Shown here: one piece after another, positions 49,722-62,931 of the stretch
Numbering within the stretch: position 1 is the first letter of the stretch
Layout: every line of letters begins with the position of its first letter
Source: Psoroptes ovis
Taxonomy: Eukaryota > Arthropoda > Arachnida > Sarcoptiformes > Psoroptidae
Assembly (NCBI GenBank): GCA_002943765.1
Contig: PQWQ01000001.1
Location: 3,569,501 to 3,633,500, forward strand
Direction: 5' to 3'
DNA length: 64,000 nt
Program-made: the position numbers and the translations under genes
The notes under the pieces: generated by a model
Told to the model about the DNA's origin: nothing
Seen by the model: the letters and a program-made list of their open reading frames with translations, nothing else
The model's database searches: none

Positions 49722-52700
49722 CATTTGCATCTTGATCATTTCATTCAAAAAATGTTTCATCAAATTTCTATCGAAATTTAATAAAAAATTCGAGATTCGA
49801 GAATATCCAAGATGAAATATGAAAAATGAAATTATTATGTTTGATATGTGTAAAATTATGTATAAAATCATTATTATTATTATTATTATATTGAATATAT
49901 TTGATTCAATTGAAATGTTGGAAAAAAATTCCAAAAAAATCATATTTGAATCAATTTTTTTCAATTTGATTTGATGTTGTATTCAACATTCAGCAATTCA
50001 ACGACTCTTGAATTGAACGAAATTGAAAACGACATTTTGTCGTGTGTGTGATGTGTGTATGATGCGTTGTTTTTTCTACCATTCTTCGTAGTCAATGATA
50101 ATGTGAAATCAACTGCAGCAAAATATATCGATATTATGTCATCATTCATGGCATATGATATTCATAATATTATGTTTGAAATTCAATAAATTATTCTTCG
50201 TTTTTCAATCATGAGAATATATTTTCAAATGATACTTTCATGATTATATTTCGTTTTGGAAAAATTACGATTCAATCTATGATTTCATATTTGTATTTCA
50301 AAATGTTCTGAGTGATTTTCAAAATTCGTAATCGAAACAAATTAGAAAAATATTTTTTGATTATTATAAAGACTCCTAATTCTAGGATTCCTGTGAAGAA
50401 TGTTGGAAGGATTTCCATTTCTTAATTTTCGTGCATTTGAAAAAACAGAAAGAAATATCCAAAGATTAATTTGATGACATTATAATTGCGACAACTTTCG
50501 AGATTCGTCTTGTTTTGTTTTCTGTTGAATATATATGAAATGAAATGAGAATGAAAATATTTATTATTCTTGGCACATTATCATTATTAACATCATTATT
50601 TTGATTATTATAAGATAATCATAATAATAATAATCATTGCAAAGAAAAAAATCCAATAAAAAATAATAAACATGTAGTCATATTGACTACGAAATTTTGG
50701 AAAATGAAATGGAAAAATTTTTCATCCTAAAAAACTAAATGAATGAATACGCACAGATGTGTGTCCGTATGCATAAGAAAATGAGATTTTTTTTAAAAAC
50801 AAATATACAGTTACATTTCAAACATTAATACATATTAAATATGAATTTCCATTATTAAACATTATTATGAAATGATTGTAGACTTTTACCATTTCCAATT
50901 CATTTTTTTTCCATTTCAATTCTTCATTCATTTCATTCCATTGGCATCGCAAGAATCTTCTTATTCTTCGTTTATATATCGATGATTTTTCCACACTGAT
51001 CCGAGTTCAATTTGTGTATCTCTTAAAATATACATATTTTCTTCGAAATATATTTGCAGTATGTGCTGTTATGTAATAAGTCATTGTCCTTAGATTTATT
51101 TATTTTCATTTATTTATTCACAAACACACAACAAAATGAAAATTTTCATTTATACATGAACATTTATTTTTTCATATTTCATTTCATTTCAGTTCATTTT
51201 CAATTCATTTTCTCATCTAATATATGTGTGTGTGTTTATTCTGACTTTTTACGAATTCAACTTATTATATAAATGTCCTCATAATTCTGGCTTCAATAGA
51301 ATTTGCCATTTGCCATTTTTTTCCGTTTCACTCTCTGTGTGTCTGATTTTGCAAGTCGTTTCATTTCATATTTGTATACAAATACAAATATTAAGCATCA
51401 TATTATAAGCTTGTCATGAATGAAAATAAAAGCAAAGAATGAAGAATAAGAATCGAAAAAAAAACTCAATTTTCATAAACTTTAAGTGAATAAACATGTC
51501 TTTCATTCATTCGTTGTTGTTGTTGTTATACTTGGAAGATGAAGAAGAATATTATCATTTTTATTATTATTATCATTATTATGATTGTCGTTGACAAATT
51601 CAAAAAAAAAGATTTTCAACCATGATGATTATTATTATTATGGTGGAAGAATTTCGCTCTATTTCATTGCTTAATGAAAAAATATTAATAAAATAAATAA
51701 GAATCAAAGAATCAATGATGTTTGAAATTATATCAAAATATCAAAACATTTTTTTTGTAATTATTTTCATTCTATCATTTAAAATTCAAGCATCTTTGTA
51801 CTGTCTAAGTATGAAGAATCCGCTAAACAAATGAAGCAATAAACAATGACATAATTGTTTGTGTCATTTGTTTGATCGTAGTTGTTTAGCATTTTGATCT
51901 TGTCTTAATTTAAAATTTAAATTTTAATTGAAACAAGAATTTTGTATTTTCTCCTCTCTTTTTTCGCCGAAAAAAACATTTGCCTAATTCAATTTTGTAG
52001 AATTTAATTTCATCGGAATCCCTTCACTTTGATTGCTTTGCTTTGCCTTATTCTTTTTTTTATTCATTTTGAAATGAAGCGACAACAGCACTATTCAATT
52101 TATATGAACCATTCTTTGTAAATTTCTTTTAAAAATTTGATCCTTCATTTACTTAAATTGCTTTCGGGGAAATGAATGAATGAGCGAAAATAAAATTGAA
52201 AATGAAAATATTGAAATTCAATAAAGATACAACAACAGCATAAGCAACAGCAGCATGGAGCAGCGACGAAGAATTATATAATCAAGCCAAGAAAAAATTA
52301 AGAAAAACATGAAGAATTTTGATTGTGTGTCTGTGTAATGGCGCCAAGTCACGTAAAACACATTAGAAAATAATAATAATAATAATCGTTGTTGTATAAT
52401 AAGTAATACGATAAACTTGGAAGAATTTAAGAAAAAAAAATTCAAAGATTTATATAACGAATAAATGTTGGAGAAAATGAATTGGATACAAGTAGAATTA
52501 ATCGTGGTAGTAGGATTAAATAATTTAAGAGAAAGATGAGAGAATAGAAATTCTACCAAATTGCACAGATTTAATTGTTAAATTATTATTTAAAAAATTG
52601 TTTTATTTTATCTAATGCAAGATGATTTGAGCACTTGAAATTGAAAAATGATAATTTGAGAAATTTATTTTCGTAAATCATTGCAAAATGAAATTGAAAT

Positions 52701-55700
52701 GTTTTCTTCTCCAACCTTAAGATCATTTTTTAGTTCTATGTCACGAATAATTCTTTAAATGATGATACTTTTAAAATTTGAATTGATTCAATTATCATCT
52801 TGAATCAATTTTGCTTTGAACATCTCTTTTGCAAGATAATTGAAAGTTTTTGAGAAAATGAGTGGGTGAAAATTCTGCAAGAATTTCCGCCACTTTATTC
52901 GAGAAGAATCAGTGTTTAGATATTTTACAGAATTTTTGTGCAAAAAATAACCCCGAAATCTTCACCCTTCGTCCCTCGCTTACCCGCTATCTTCGGTAAT
53001 CTTGATGTCAAATATATAAATAAATCGTAAAAAGTTTTACTTGGTTCCCGAAGAACAAAAAAAAACTTTGAATAATTCCAAAGTGCTCCAAATCTTGTAC
53101 GAAAACTATGATACAACAAATTACAAAAATACAACAAAAAATTACCAAAATTGAAATTGATCAAAATGTATTTCGAAAATCACATTGAACAAAATGATAA
53201 AATTCAAAATACTTTAATCTATCTTATTTATATTTCATTATTTTATTTAGTTTATTTTGAATCTTGTATCATTTTGTTTGAAGATTTTGACAATTGAAAT
53301 TTTGAAACTTGGTGTAGAAAACTTTTGGTTCAAATTCGCTTCATTTTAGCAACTCGCTTTTTAGCCTTCATTTTCCAAATATTCCTATGTGTAATCATGT
53401 ATTCAATTCATTTATGTATGTTTCATTGATTTTGCTCCAACACTGAACATTCACAATTCAATTTAATTTTTACCCATTGTTTTGACATTGTTTACTTGTA
53501 TCATTTGATTATCACTTGATTGTATCACTTAATGAAATTACAATTGAAAAAAAAACAATGCGATAATATCATTTTAAACACATTTTTGAAATTGAAAAAA
53601 TTCATTTTCTCCCTTATCCTTTAAAATTCATTTTAACTGTTCATAATTGATAATTTTAAGCAATTGAAAATAATGACAATAATTGCTGCTGTTGTAAATT
53701 TATTAATTAAATAGTTGTGAATAGTGAAAATTCTTTGAAATGGTTTCTCTCTCAAAAAAAATTGACGAATAACAAAAAACAATTGAAAATGATGACAATC
53801 AAATGGATATGAATAAATATTCATTCATTTACATCCATTCATTCATTTGAATTCATTCACATAAAACAATTTATGTATTTTAACCCTTTCTTTTGACTGA
53901 AAATGATGATAATAATAAGAATTTTGTTTTTAAAAAAAAAGATAATTATTGTTATTGATGAAACAAAGTGATTCAAACAAAACAATTAAAAATTATTATT
54001 TCATTGTCAAAACAATTGAAATCGTACTGTGTGTATGTGCAAGTGTTTGAATGTTTTTCAATGGAAAACAATTTCAATTATTCATGCGATTCATTTCATT
54101 CATTTATTCATTTCATTTTTTTAATGAAAAAATATTTACAATTGCATGTTCCATCTAAAATAATTGGAGATGCAACTGTGCAATCGTCAAATTTTTTAGA
54201 AAAGCTTTTACAAGCTTGAAAAATAATTTATTGATAATAATTAAATCCATGATAATTTAAGCATTTGAATGATGACATTTATTTGATTTTCATAAGAAAA
54301 AAAGAATTGATTTCCATTCGCCAACATCAATCGATAAACGGATGAGAGATTTAAGATGTTTGAAGACGTCTTAGAATGAAGAAATAATGTAGGAATATCT
54401 TATAGAATTTCGGGTCATGAATATCTTAAGTGATATTCTTCTGCTTTCGTTTGATTTTATTCGCCAATTCTCACTTGAAATGTTGATGAAATGAAAATTC
54501 TTTTAATTTAGACACAGTGTGTCCGTGACCAAATATTTTTTTTTTGCCGTTAATTTGTTGAAATTTGATACTTCTCAGTCCTTGAATATTTCAAAAAAAA
54601 AAAAAAAAAATCAAATTCCATCATTCTATCAATGTAAAGATGTGATAGAACATTTAAATTTAGATTCAAAATTTATCCTTGAAATAAATGGAGATGAAAA
54701 TTCTATTTTTAGTCACTTTTCAAACGATAATATTGATAATGATTTGAACATGAACCGAAAAAAAAATTCCATGTTTTTGTCCGCAAAAAATTATTTACAG
54801 AATTTTTAATCAAATTAATAAGTCAAATAAATAAATGAATAAAATATTTATTATTATGATCATCATCTTTATATTCTACTTCAATGATGATGAATACCAA
54901 TGCGAATAAACAAATTTGAAAACTTTTATGATCAATTTTTTCCTTGTTTATTTCTGTTATTTTTCTCTTATGAAAATTACAAATAATTTCAAATAAAACT
55001 TTGAATCCCGAATAATAATAATAATAATAATTGAACTCATTTACATGATTCATTTCGAATGATCATTATTATTTTTATTATTAGTAAAAATTGAATTGAT
55101 GATCATAAAAATTCATTCAAAAAATTTTATTTGCCAATATACTAATATTTTTTCTTGTTTGATTGGCTCATAAAAATTATTTTCTTGTCCATTAATATTA
55201 TTATATGTATGTGTGTTCAATTGCAATTTGTTTGAATTAGTTAATTAGATTTTATCATCATATTCATTTGAAAAATTTATTATCATCGGTTACATCACTC
55301 CATTGTTTGATTCAAAATGCATTCAATTTGAATTATATTTTTATTGAAAATCGATGCGAATGAGTCATGCATTCAACTGATTCATTGTGATGCAGCCGCA
55401 GCAGTTTTCCATGTTAATTCATTGGTTCAAATATATCATGATTCACACAAGTGAATCCCGATTGAATCCGCTGCTGCTGTTGTTGTTTCGTTTTTCCCAT
55501 CAAAGAACCCTGCAAATAAACCAGGCATTGAAAGCATTGTTTGTTTATCCATTTGACATTTCAAAAGATGAAAATATAACGGGATTTGCATGTCATTCAC
55601 GTTTTTGTTTTAAATTTTATTATTTTCCCTGGTTAATTTCAAAAAAAAAACACAGGACCATGAAAATTAGAAGATTTCTGGTTGCAAAAACAGAAACATT

Positions 55701-57281
55701 GCCGTTGCTATATTATTATCATTATCATCGACGTTATCATTTTCGGTGATTCACAACAGATTCATTGAATATCAATGATGAATTTTTTTTTTTTTTTGAA
55801 TTTTTGCATAAACACGAAGCATTCAAAGCTTGCTAGTTCGATGCTTTGAACAAGCATTTTTTCCTTTGTTTCAACATTTAATCCATGTTGTTGTTCCATG
55901 CTTCCATGTCATTGTTGTTGTTGCTGTTGTAGTTTTTTGTTTATCATTCATTGCCATACATAATCATCATCATTTATTTACCATTTTTCTCTGATCGTAT
56001 GTTGTTTTCGAGCGATGATAATAAAATTATATGATAAAACAATTTATATCTTCTCTGAATGAATGAATAAATGATGAATAATCATTTGTATCCGTCCACC
56101 ATGCATTTGTTTCAAACGCATGCACATTTTTTTGTATTTTGTTTTTGAATTGATTCGGATCGTTATTTAAATTTTTTTTTTTGTTTCTGATATCAAATTT
56201 TCATGTTTATTCATTATTATCATCGTTATCATAATCATCAACAACTAATATTATTATTATTATCATCGCTAAAACATCATTATAATCATTTGAAAAACGA
56301 AAAAAATTATAATTATAATTATCATTCATCCATGGTTTTTCAGTTTTTTAACTTTCTTACTCTATTTTATTGTTTTAAATGGATTCATACATATATTTTT
56401 CATTATATTTTTTTGCTCATTTTTTTCGAATAAAATTTCACATTTATTTATTAATGATTAGTATTCAGTTGTTTGGTTGGATGATTCGGTTCGTTTTTCA
56501 TTCAAAATATTTTTGTTTGGTTTTATTTGGCTTTTAGGTTTCAAATTTTTTCTATGAATTTCCACTTCATAATTTTCAATATTTTTCCAATGAATGACGG
56601 GTTTTTGATTTCAATTCATCGAAATTTTTGTTGTCCTAATTTATTTTCGCTAAACCGAAACACAAATGAACAGCTACGTTTTCTGAATTCAATTTCATAC
56701 ATCAAATTTTCGATATCTGAATATCAAATATATCATTATTGTTATTATTATTGCTTATATTCAATAACGCACATGAAATAAAAAATATGAAATCACAAAT
56801 TAAATCGTTTTTATTGTTTATGATGAATGGATGAATCATTTAATGAATGAACATGCATAGAAACATGAAGAACATATACCACACGTACACCGAAGAAAAA
56901 AATCATTTTTTTAATGATATCATTAATACTGATATTATTAATAAATAAAACATTTCCGATGACCTAAAATTTTATCATTTTTTCATTTGTTGTAAATTAA
57001 ATACATGAAAACATTCATTGAAAAATATTGATTGAATAATGCCATAATCATTCAAATGTCTTGTGTATTATTGGCATGAACATGTCATATTATCATTATT
57101 ATTGATTGCGATGATCATCAGAAAATTTGACAAAATTTGTGTTAATTGATTTAAAATGATTCTAAATGATGGCGAATGTAATTTCTATTCAAAATTATCT
57201 AAAGAATAACAATGAATTATGAATTTTTTAAAATTTTGAAACGAATTTATCCGTAGAATTTCTCAAATTTGTTTTTATCAA

Positions 57282-57307
57282 TTGTTAATTATCTTAATAA
57301 TTAACAA
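57282..57307. repeat. 11-bp perfect hairpin with 4-nt loop
   Basis: TTGTTAATTAT (57282-57292), CTTA, ATAATTAACAA (57297-57307). The arms are AT-only apart from one G:C pair, so chance is plausible. Confidence 0.5.
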
Positions 57308-59044
57308 ATCAAAGACCAGCAGCGGCAGTAAACCTTGAAGATCAATGTTTTAAGTATCCGTGCTTGATACTCATTTCTAATTTGCTAATTTATTATGTCT
57401 AATTATCATTTAATTTTTCAATTTTTCGCTCCAATCATTTGTCATTATGATGAACTTTATTTTCATTCAATAATTTGACGTCTTTGCTGCAATTTTAGGA
57501 CATAAATTTTTATATAAATCACAAAATTGCCCATATTTTTTTCGGAAAAATATTTTTCCAAAGATTAATTATTATGATGAAAATTCCCATTTTTTTTCGC
57601 TGAAAATAAATTCTCGATAAAATGGCCAATTTTATCATTATTATAAAAATTGAAATCAATGGCAAGATTATCGAAGCCATTCACTTCGAAATGAATTAAT
57701 TTTTCAACAAATAAATGATTCATCATATATCAAATGAATCATATTTAATAATATTTTATCGATATATGGAACGACGACATTGAAATTTGATATTTTTTTT
57801 CTCATATAAAATCATACTCAGCAGCAAAAAATAATGATAATAAAAATAATTCGAATAGTACCAGAACTCACAGAATTCCTATATTGTCATTATCATTCAT
57901 TATTATCATCATATTTTTATATTTTTAGTGCCAAACAACCCCAATAATAATGATCATGAAATTTTATGGAACAAAAAATAAAATTATTCAATGTATGTTC
58001 ACTCTCTCTCGATTTTTAATGGGTAGAATATGACTATAGACTTTAGCTTTGTAGAATTTGAAATTGGTGCAGTAAAAATATTTACGTTTTGGGAAAATTT
58101 TTCAATATGATTATTAACGTATTTGTGTGTGTGTTAGTGTGTATAATTCCATGTGTGTATGAATGCTGCACACATAGCTGCAATGCGACAACGTTTTTTT
58201 TCGCCAGGATTCTGATCCTGATTCTGATTCTTTTACCGATATATTATTGTGTGAACACTGCATGAGCCATGAATCATGATGAATGAATGAAAATGAAAAG
58301 ACTAACCATTCTGAAAATCTATTCGAATAATCATTTGAAATATATGTGAATGTAATAATGATAGTAATAATGATGATACAATCATAAAGGAATTCAGCAT
58401 TGAAAATGTTCTGAATTGAATTTTCTGTTTTACCGTTTTTCCACGTTTGAAAATTCTCCTTCATTATCATTGTACTATTGAAGAATTATCATTAATTTTA
58501 TTTTGTTCATTTATCTTTGGATTTTTTTGTTTTGTTTTTGTGCTTTGGAAATTCTTTGCGCCAAATGTTTTTTTGAAATGCATTTCTACATTTAACATAC
58601 AAACGTATCGATATTTGATGATGGGAATATTCGTCAGTAAATAAATAAATGAGAAAATCGAAAGGTATTTTTTGATTCAATTCGTATGCATTTTTGTAGG
58701 ATTTTTGTTCTGGTTTTTCCAAGTTTTCCAGGTTTTTTTCTGGTGCAGACCTATTTTTGCATTTCTCTCTTGGGTTTTTGAACGAAATAATGCAATTCGA
58801 GGAAACAGATTCATCTCCGGAATTTGTGTACACATAGAGAATTATGAATAAATGTATGAGATTTGAATGAATGAAATAAAATTATTCAAAAAGTTTTTTT
58901 TTCGTTTGTGAAAATTAAATTTTTTTTTTCAAAACTTAGCACTTTATATTTTTTTATTTTGATCTCGAAAATGATTTGACCAACATCATTAATCATAAAT
59001 GAATAGCTGTATTTGCCTTCAAGCTATTTACTCTAATTCACTGA

Positions 59045-59453
59045 ATGGGAAAGAAATATGATTTCTCCCTTTTTTCGATGGAAATTACCAGGAATTCGAC
59101 TCTAAATTATGCATTGTGTTTGCCTTCTTGTTGCATCTTTGAAGAATTCTGTGAAAGCATACATTGGCTTATTATCTAATCGACGATGAAAAGTGCCGTT
59201 CATAATTCGTTGATTATGTGTGTTAGTAATGTGAATTTGCCTACAATCAGAGAATTATTAGCACAAAATGAGGAGAAAAAAATATTGGCAAAGATGTTTG
59301 ATTTTTGTATTTTGCATCTTTTACATCATCGAAGAAAAGCATACCCTTCATTATTTATTTATTGAGAAATTTATTTTTGATTTTCTTGAACATATTCTTG
59401 GCATTCTATGCCATGCAACGCAGCCGACGCTTGACGACAACCATCGGGTTTAA
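59045..59453 (+). pseudogene. Possible decayed coding stretch (unrecognised)
   Basis: One frame is open from ATG 59045 for 44 codons, has a single TAA at 59177-59179, then stays open in the same frame from ATG 59186 for 59 more codons to TGA 59363. A different frame then carries on to 59453 (ending HATQPTLDDNHRV). The second piece reads like ordinary protein (for example LPTIRELLAQNEEKKILAKM). Local G+C is higher than the surroundings, which both reduces stops by chance and fits former coding DNA. I recognise no family, so a chance open frame remains possible. Confidence 0.25.
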
Positions 59454-59724
59454 ATTTGATATAAAATGAATTAAAGAGTATCGAAGACTTGCAGGTTATT
59501 GCAAAAAATTTAATTATTTTTTTTCTTGGCTCTACAAACCAGAAATTTTGTTAATTTGTGTTCTGTTTCTACCAAACATCTGTATTTATAATTATATTTA
59601 CATTATTTTCATCAAATTTTAATGATTTTAGAATTGGTTAGAAAAAAAAAAGAAATAAAATGATTTCCTAGACGAATTTACAAATTTTATTTTCGTTTAT
59701 TTCTATGATAATAAAATTGATTAC

Positions 59725-59810
59725 GCTGTCCAATAAGTTTGCCGCTGTTTATTTAATCAAAATGCCTGCTTGAAATCGGCAAAAACTTTTTGGACAGCCA
59801 AAATAAACAG
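59725..59810. mobile_element. Short inverted-repeat element, possibly a Tc1/mariner-type remnant
   Basis: GCTGTCCAATAAGTTTGCCG (59725-59744) is matched in inverse orientation by 59777-59798, which ends TTTTTGGACAGC, with few mismatches and a small indel. A second pair, CTGTTTATTT (59745-59754) and AAATAAACAG (59801-59810), is perfect but lies outside the first right arm. The ends resemble the GTCCAAxAAGT termini of some Tc1/mariner elements, but no clear TA duplication is seen. Confidence 0.5.
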
Positions 59811-62800
59811 CAAAAATTTTGATTTTGATTTTTTCATCCATCTTTGATTCAGAATTCTCGATTTAATTTCTATATTTCGTTCATATCAATTTGTATTTTT
59901 CGACTAAAATACATGATGATTAAATTGTTATTTTTTTCATTTTTTTTTGTTTTTCATTCCATTAATTTGAAATTATCTGAAATTAAAAAAAAATGAAATA
60001 ATAACACAGAAACAACAATTGCCAAACACACATACAAATATCACTATATTTGTATTGATAATAATAATAATGATTATTATCAATCATGATTTTTGAAGCA
60101 AAATTTTTTCCGTTTGTTTGTTTGCTGTGTCTGTTCTGTTTATTATTTGTTTATTTACGAATAATTGCTTTGTTTTCATCGATTGAATTGTATTCTACAC
60201 ATATTCTTTTGACAATGAAGAATCGAGAAACTGGAGAATTGAAGAACTGAAAGCCCGTAAAATCGTAGAATCAGAGAATTCTTAGAATCGTAGAATCAGT
60301 AGAATCGTTGATTGCAGAAATCAAAAATCAAAATTATAAGATCAAATGAAATGAGATGAAAAATCAAAAAAAAAAATAATAATAATAATAATCAAGAAAA
60401 AAACTGTCAGAATGAAAATTGAACGAAAGAATTTTCGTATGAAAAAATAAAGAGTGAAATGCAATAAAAATAAAAACAACATTTAAAATGAGCCGAAGAA
60501 ATTCGCTGAATAAAAACGAATAGGGAAAAGCTTTAAACATTGAATTGAAATCTATTCATTATTCAATCACTCAACCCGAAAGCCCAATTCATCAAGAGAA
60601 TGAGTTTGAATGAGAAATATATAAATAAATAAATGAATGAATAAATAAAAGAATAAACTTAACGTAAACTAAAATAAACTAAGAATAATTATGAATTGAA
60701 AATTTAAATGAATTTAATTTAATAATATTTCTAAAGAAATAAATAAAGTTAAAACAATTATTATCATAATTATTGCAGCATTTTGATGAAATTGTCTTCA
60801 ATTTTCATTCTTTATTTTTATTCTTTCATTTTCATTGTATTCATTGATTTATATTAAATTTGATTGTATTTTTTTTTGTATTTATTTTTACAATCAAATT
60901 TCTTATGAAATCAATTCTTGAACAAAAAAAAAAAAAAGAAAATAATTAAAAGTGACAACTTGAGAGTTATTGTTTTTGGCAAAAAGTAAAAAAAAACTAA
61001 ATTAAAATAATGATCTCATATTCTGTACTGAAAAATGATGACGAAAAAAATGGTGGATGCGGAATGATGATATTATCTCATCGTTCGCCGTAAATGAACA
61101 GAATAATTCATGCTTAAGCTTTAGATGTGTATATGAATGAGCAAAAAAAAAACTGAAAATTTGTAATTTCGTTAATTTCGTAAAAATATAAAATTCAATT
61201 ATTCATTTTAATTACTATATACAATAATTATCACAGTTTTTTTCCCGAATATACTGAAGATGTTTTGTTTCGGTTTTGTGATTTTCCTGGTGACATTGTT
61301 GTTGTTATACCAAATGCAAATTGTAATTATGTCATGCAAAATAATTGTAAACATGTATCTAATGCAAATATTCACGTAATATTCTTAATCGTTTATGATT
61401 TAAATGGATCATTGTTGACGTTTGTGATTATTCTCCTTATTCTAATGCTTATTATAATTCGATTTGATTTGATTGATTTGATTTTGATTTTCAAAAATAA
61501 AATTATACAAAATTTTATTTGTTTTATCTTATTGAAATTCATCGAAATTTCAAAGAATTTCATTGATCATAATAATAATGATTGATCGGAAAACGAGAAA
61601 AAGGGCGTAGGTCCCCGAATAATAATATTGATTATTTCGGAAATAATCTATCCAAAATCTTGTTATTGCTGTTGTTTGATTTCACCCAAAAGGTTTATGA
61701 TAATCAAACAAGGTTTTTCTACAGTATTTATTTCAACTCCATAATAATTTTGATGATTCAACACGAACTCGAATAAATAACAAACGAACAAACCAAACAA
61801 ACAACAATGGCAATTATTTTTGGTTGAAAATATTTTTAGTATACAAAATGAAACAAATTTCAAGCATTTGAAACTCAATCGAAAACACATTAATACAATA
61901 ATAAAATGAATGATCAATTGTATTAAATTGTATTGTATGAATGTTCATTGTGAATATATGTGGATTTATTTTTGAATCCAATTTTATTTTTCCAATTCAT
62001 TCTTTATTTTGTGCAAATGAGCACACAAATATCCCAACATACAAAGAATCCAATTAAACATCATCATAAATATATGATCATCGAAACAAAATAACAATAA
62101 ATAATCATGATAATAATTTTGAACATAAAAAAAATAAATAAATAGAAACATTTGTTTAAATCTACGAGAAAGATATTTACATTCATTTGCAATGGCTTAG
62201 TAACAGCACGCAAACAATTTTTCTGGGCAAAAAAATACATGAATTTAAATTTGAACATTTTTTTTTTGTCTGTGTGTGTTCAATTATAAACATTTTTTTC
62301 TAATGTTTACATGAATAAAATAATGTTTCATACAAAATAATAATCATAATAACAATAATAATAACTGCACCAAATCTGTACGCATGGACATATATGTTCA
62401 TTTATTCATTGATTCATTGGTTTGGTTTAGAAATTCTAGGCCAAAATTTATGCAAAATAATAACAATGATTCAGTACAATTCATTTGTTTTGTTCATTCA
62501 TTCAGGAAGGAACTAATATGCAAATATATACAAAACAACGACAACGATTGCAATAAAATGCAATGAAATAAACAAATGAATAGAAATAAATAGACAAAAT
62601 AAAACTTATTGATGATCATTTCAATTCATTATTCTGTTATAAATTCAAATAAAATGATCATGACGTTTGTTGTACGAGACACGATGTAATAAAAAAAAAT
62701 ACAGATTTAGTTCAAATTTCGAAAAACTAATAAACAAAATTATTTGACCTGTTTTCAGTCGAAATATTTTCCATTTCGAAAAAACATCACCATCAAAGCT

Positions 62801-62924
62801 GTTTTTTGTTATGTTTAATCTAAATTTGAAAGGGTTGAAACGCCCGTGAGACACTCGGGCTTGGCAAAATTTCAGCAAAAATGAAGATGACTTGAAAAAA
62901 AATCCGGTAGTCGACTATGAAATT

Positions 62925-62931
62925 GGGGGGG
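62925..62931. other. G7 run in AT-rich DNA
   Basis: Seven consecutive G, exceptional for this window, about 70 bp after a small G+C-rich hairpin (GCCCG 62842-62846 with CGGGC 62856-62860). No function is apparent; an assembly or homopolymer artefact is possible. Confidence 0.4.

Noticed and set aside
54519..54809. Plus-strand open frame of 96 codons rich in Asn, Asp and Ser
   Set aside because: It starts at GTG with no ATG for 70 codons and crosses an A17-type run; it could be an exon but nothing supports that.
55387..55749. Plus-strand open frame of about 119 codons from ATG 55390
   Set aside because: It ends in a TAT/CAT microsatellite, has no recognisable domain, and no splice or promoter context. 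Kept only as a note.
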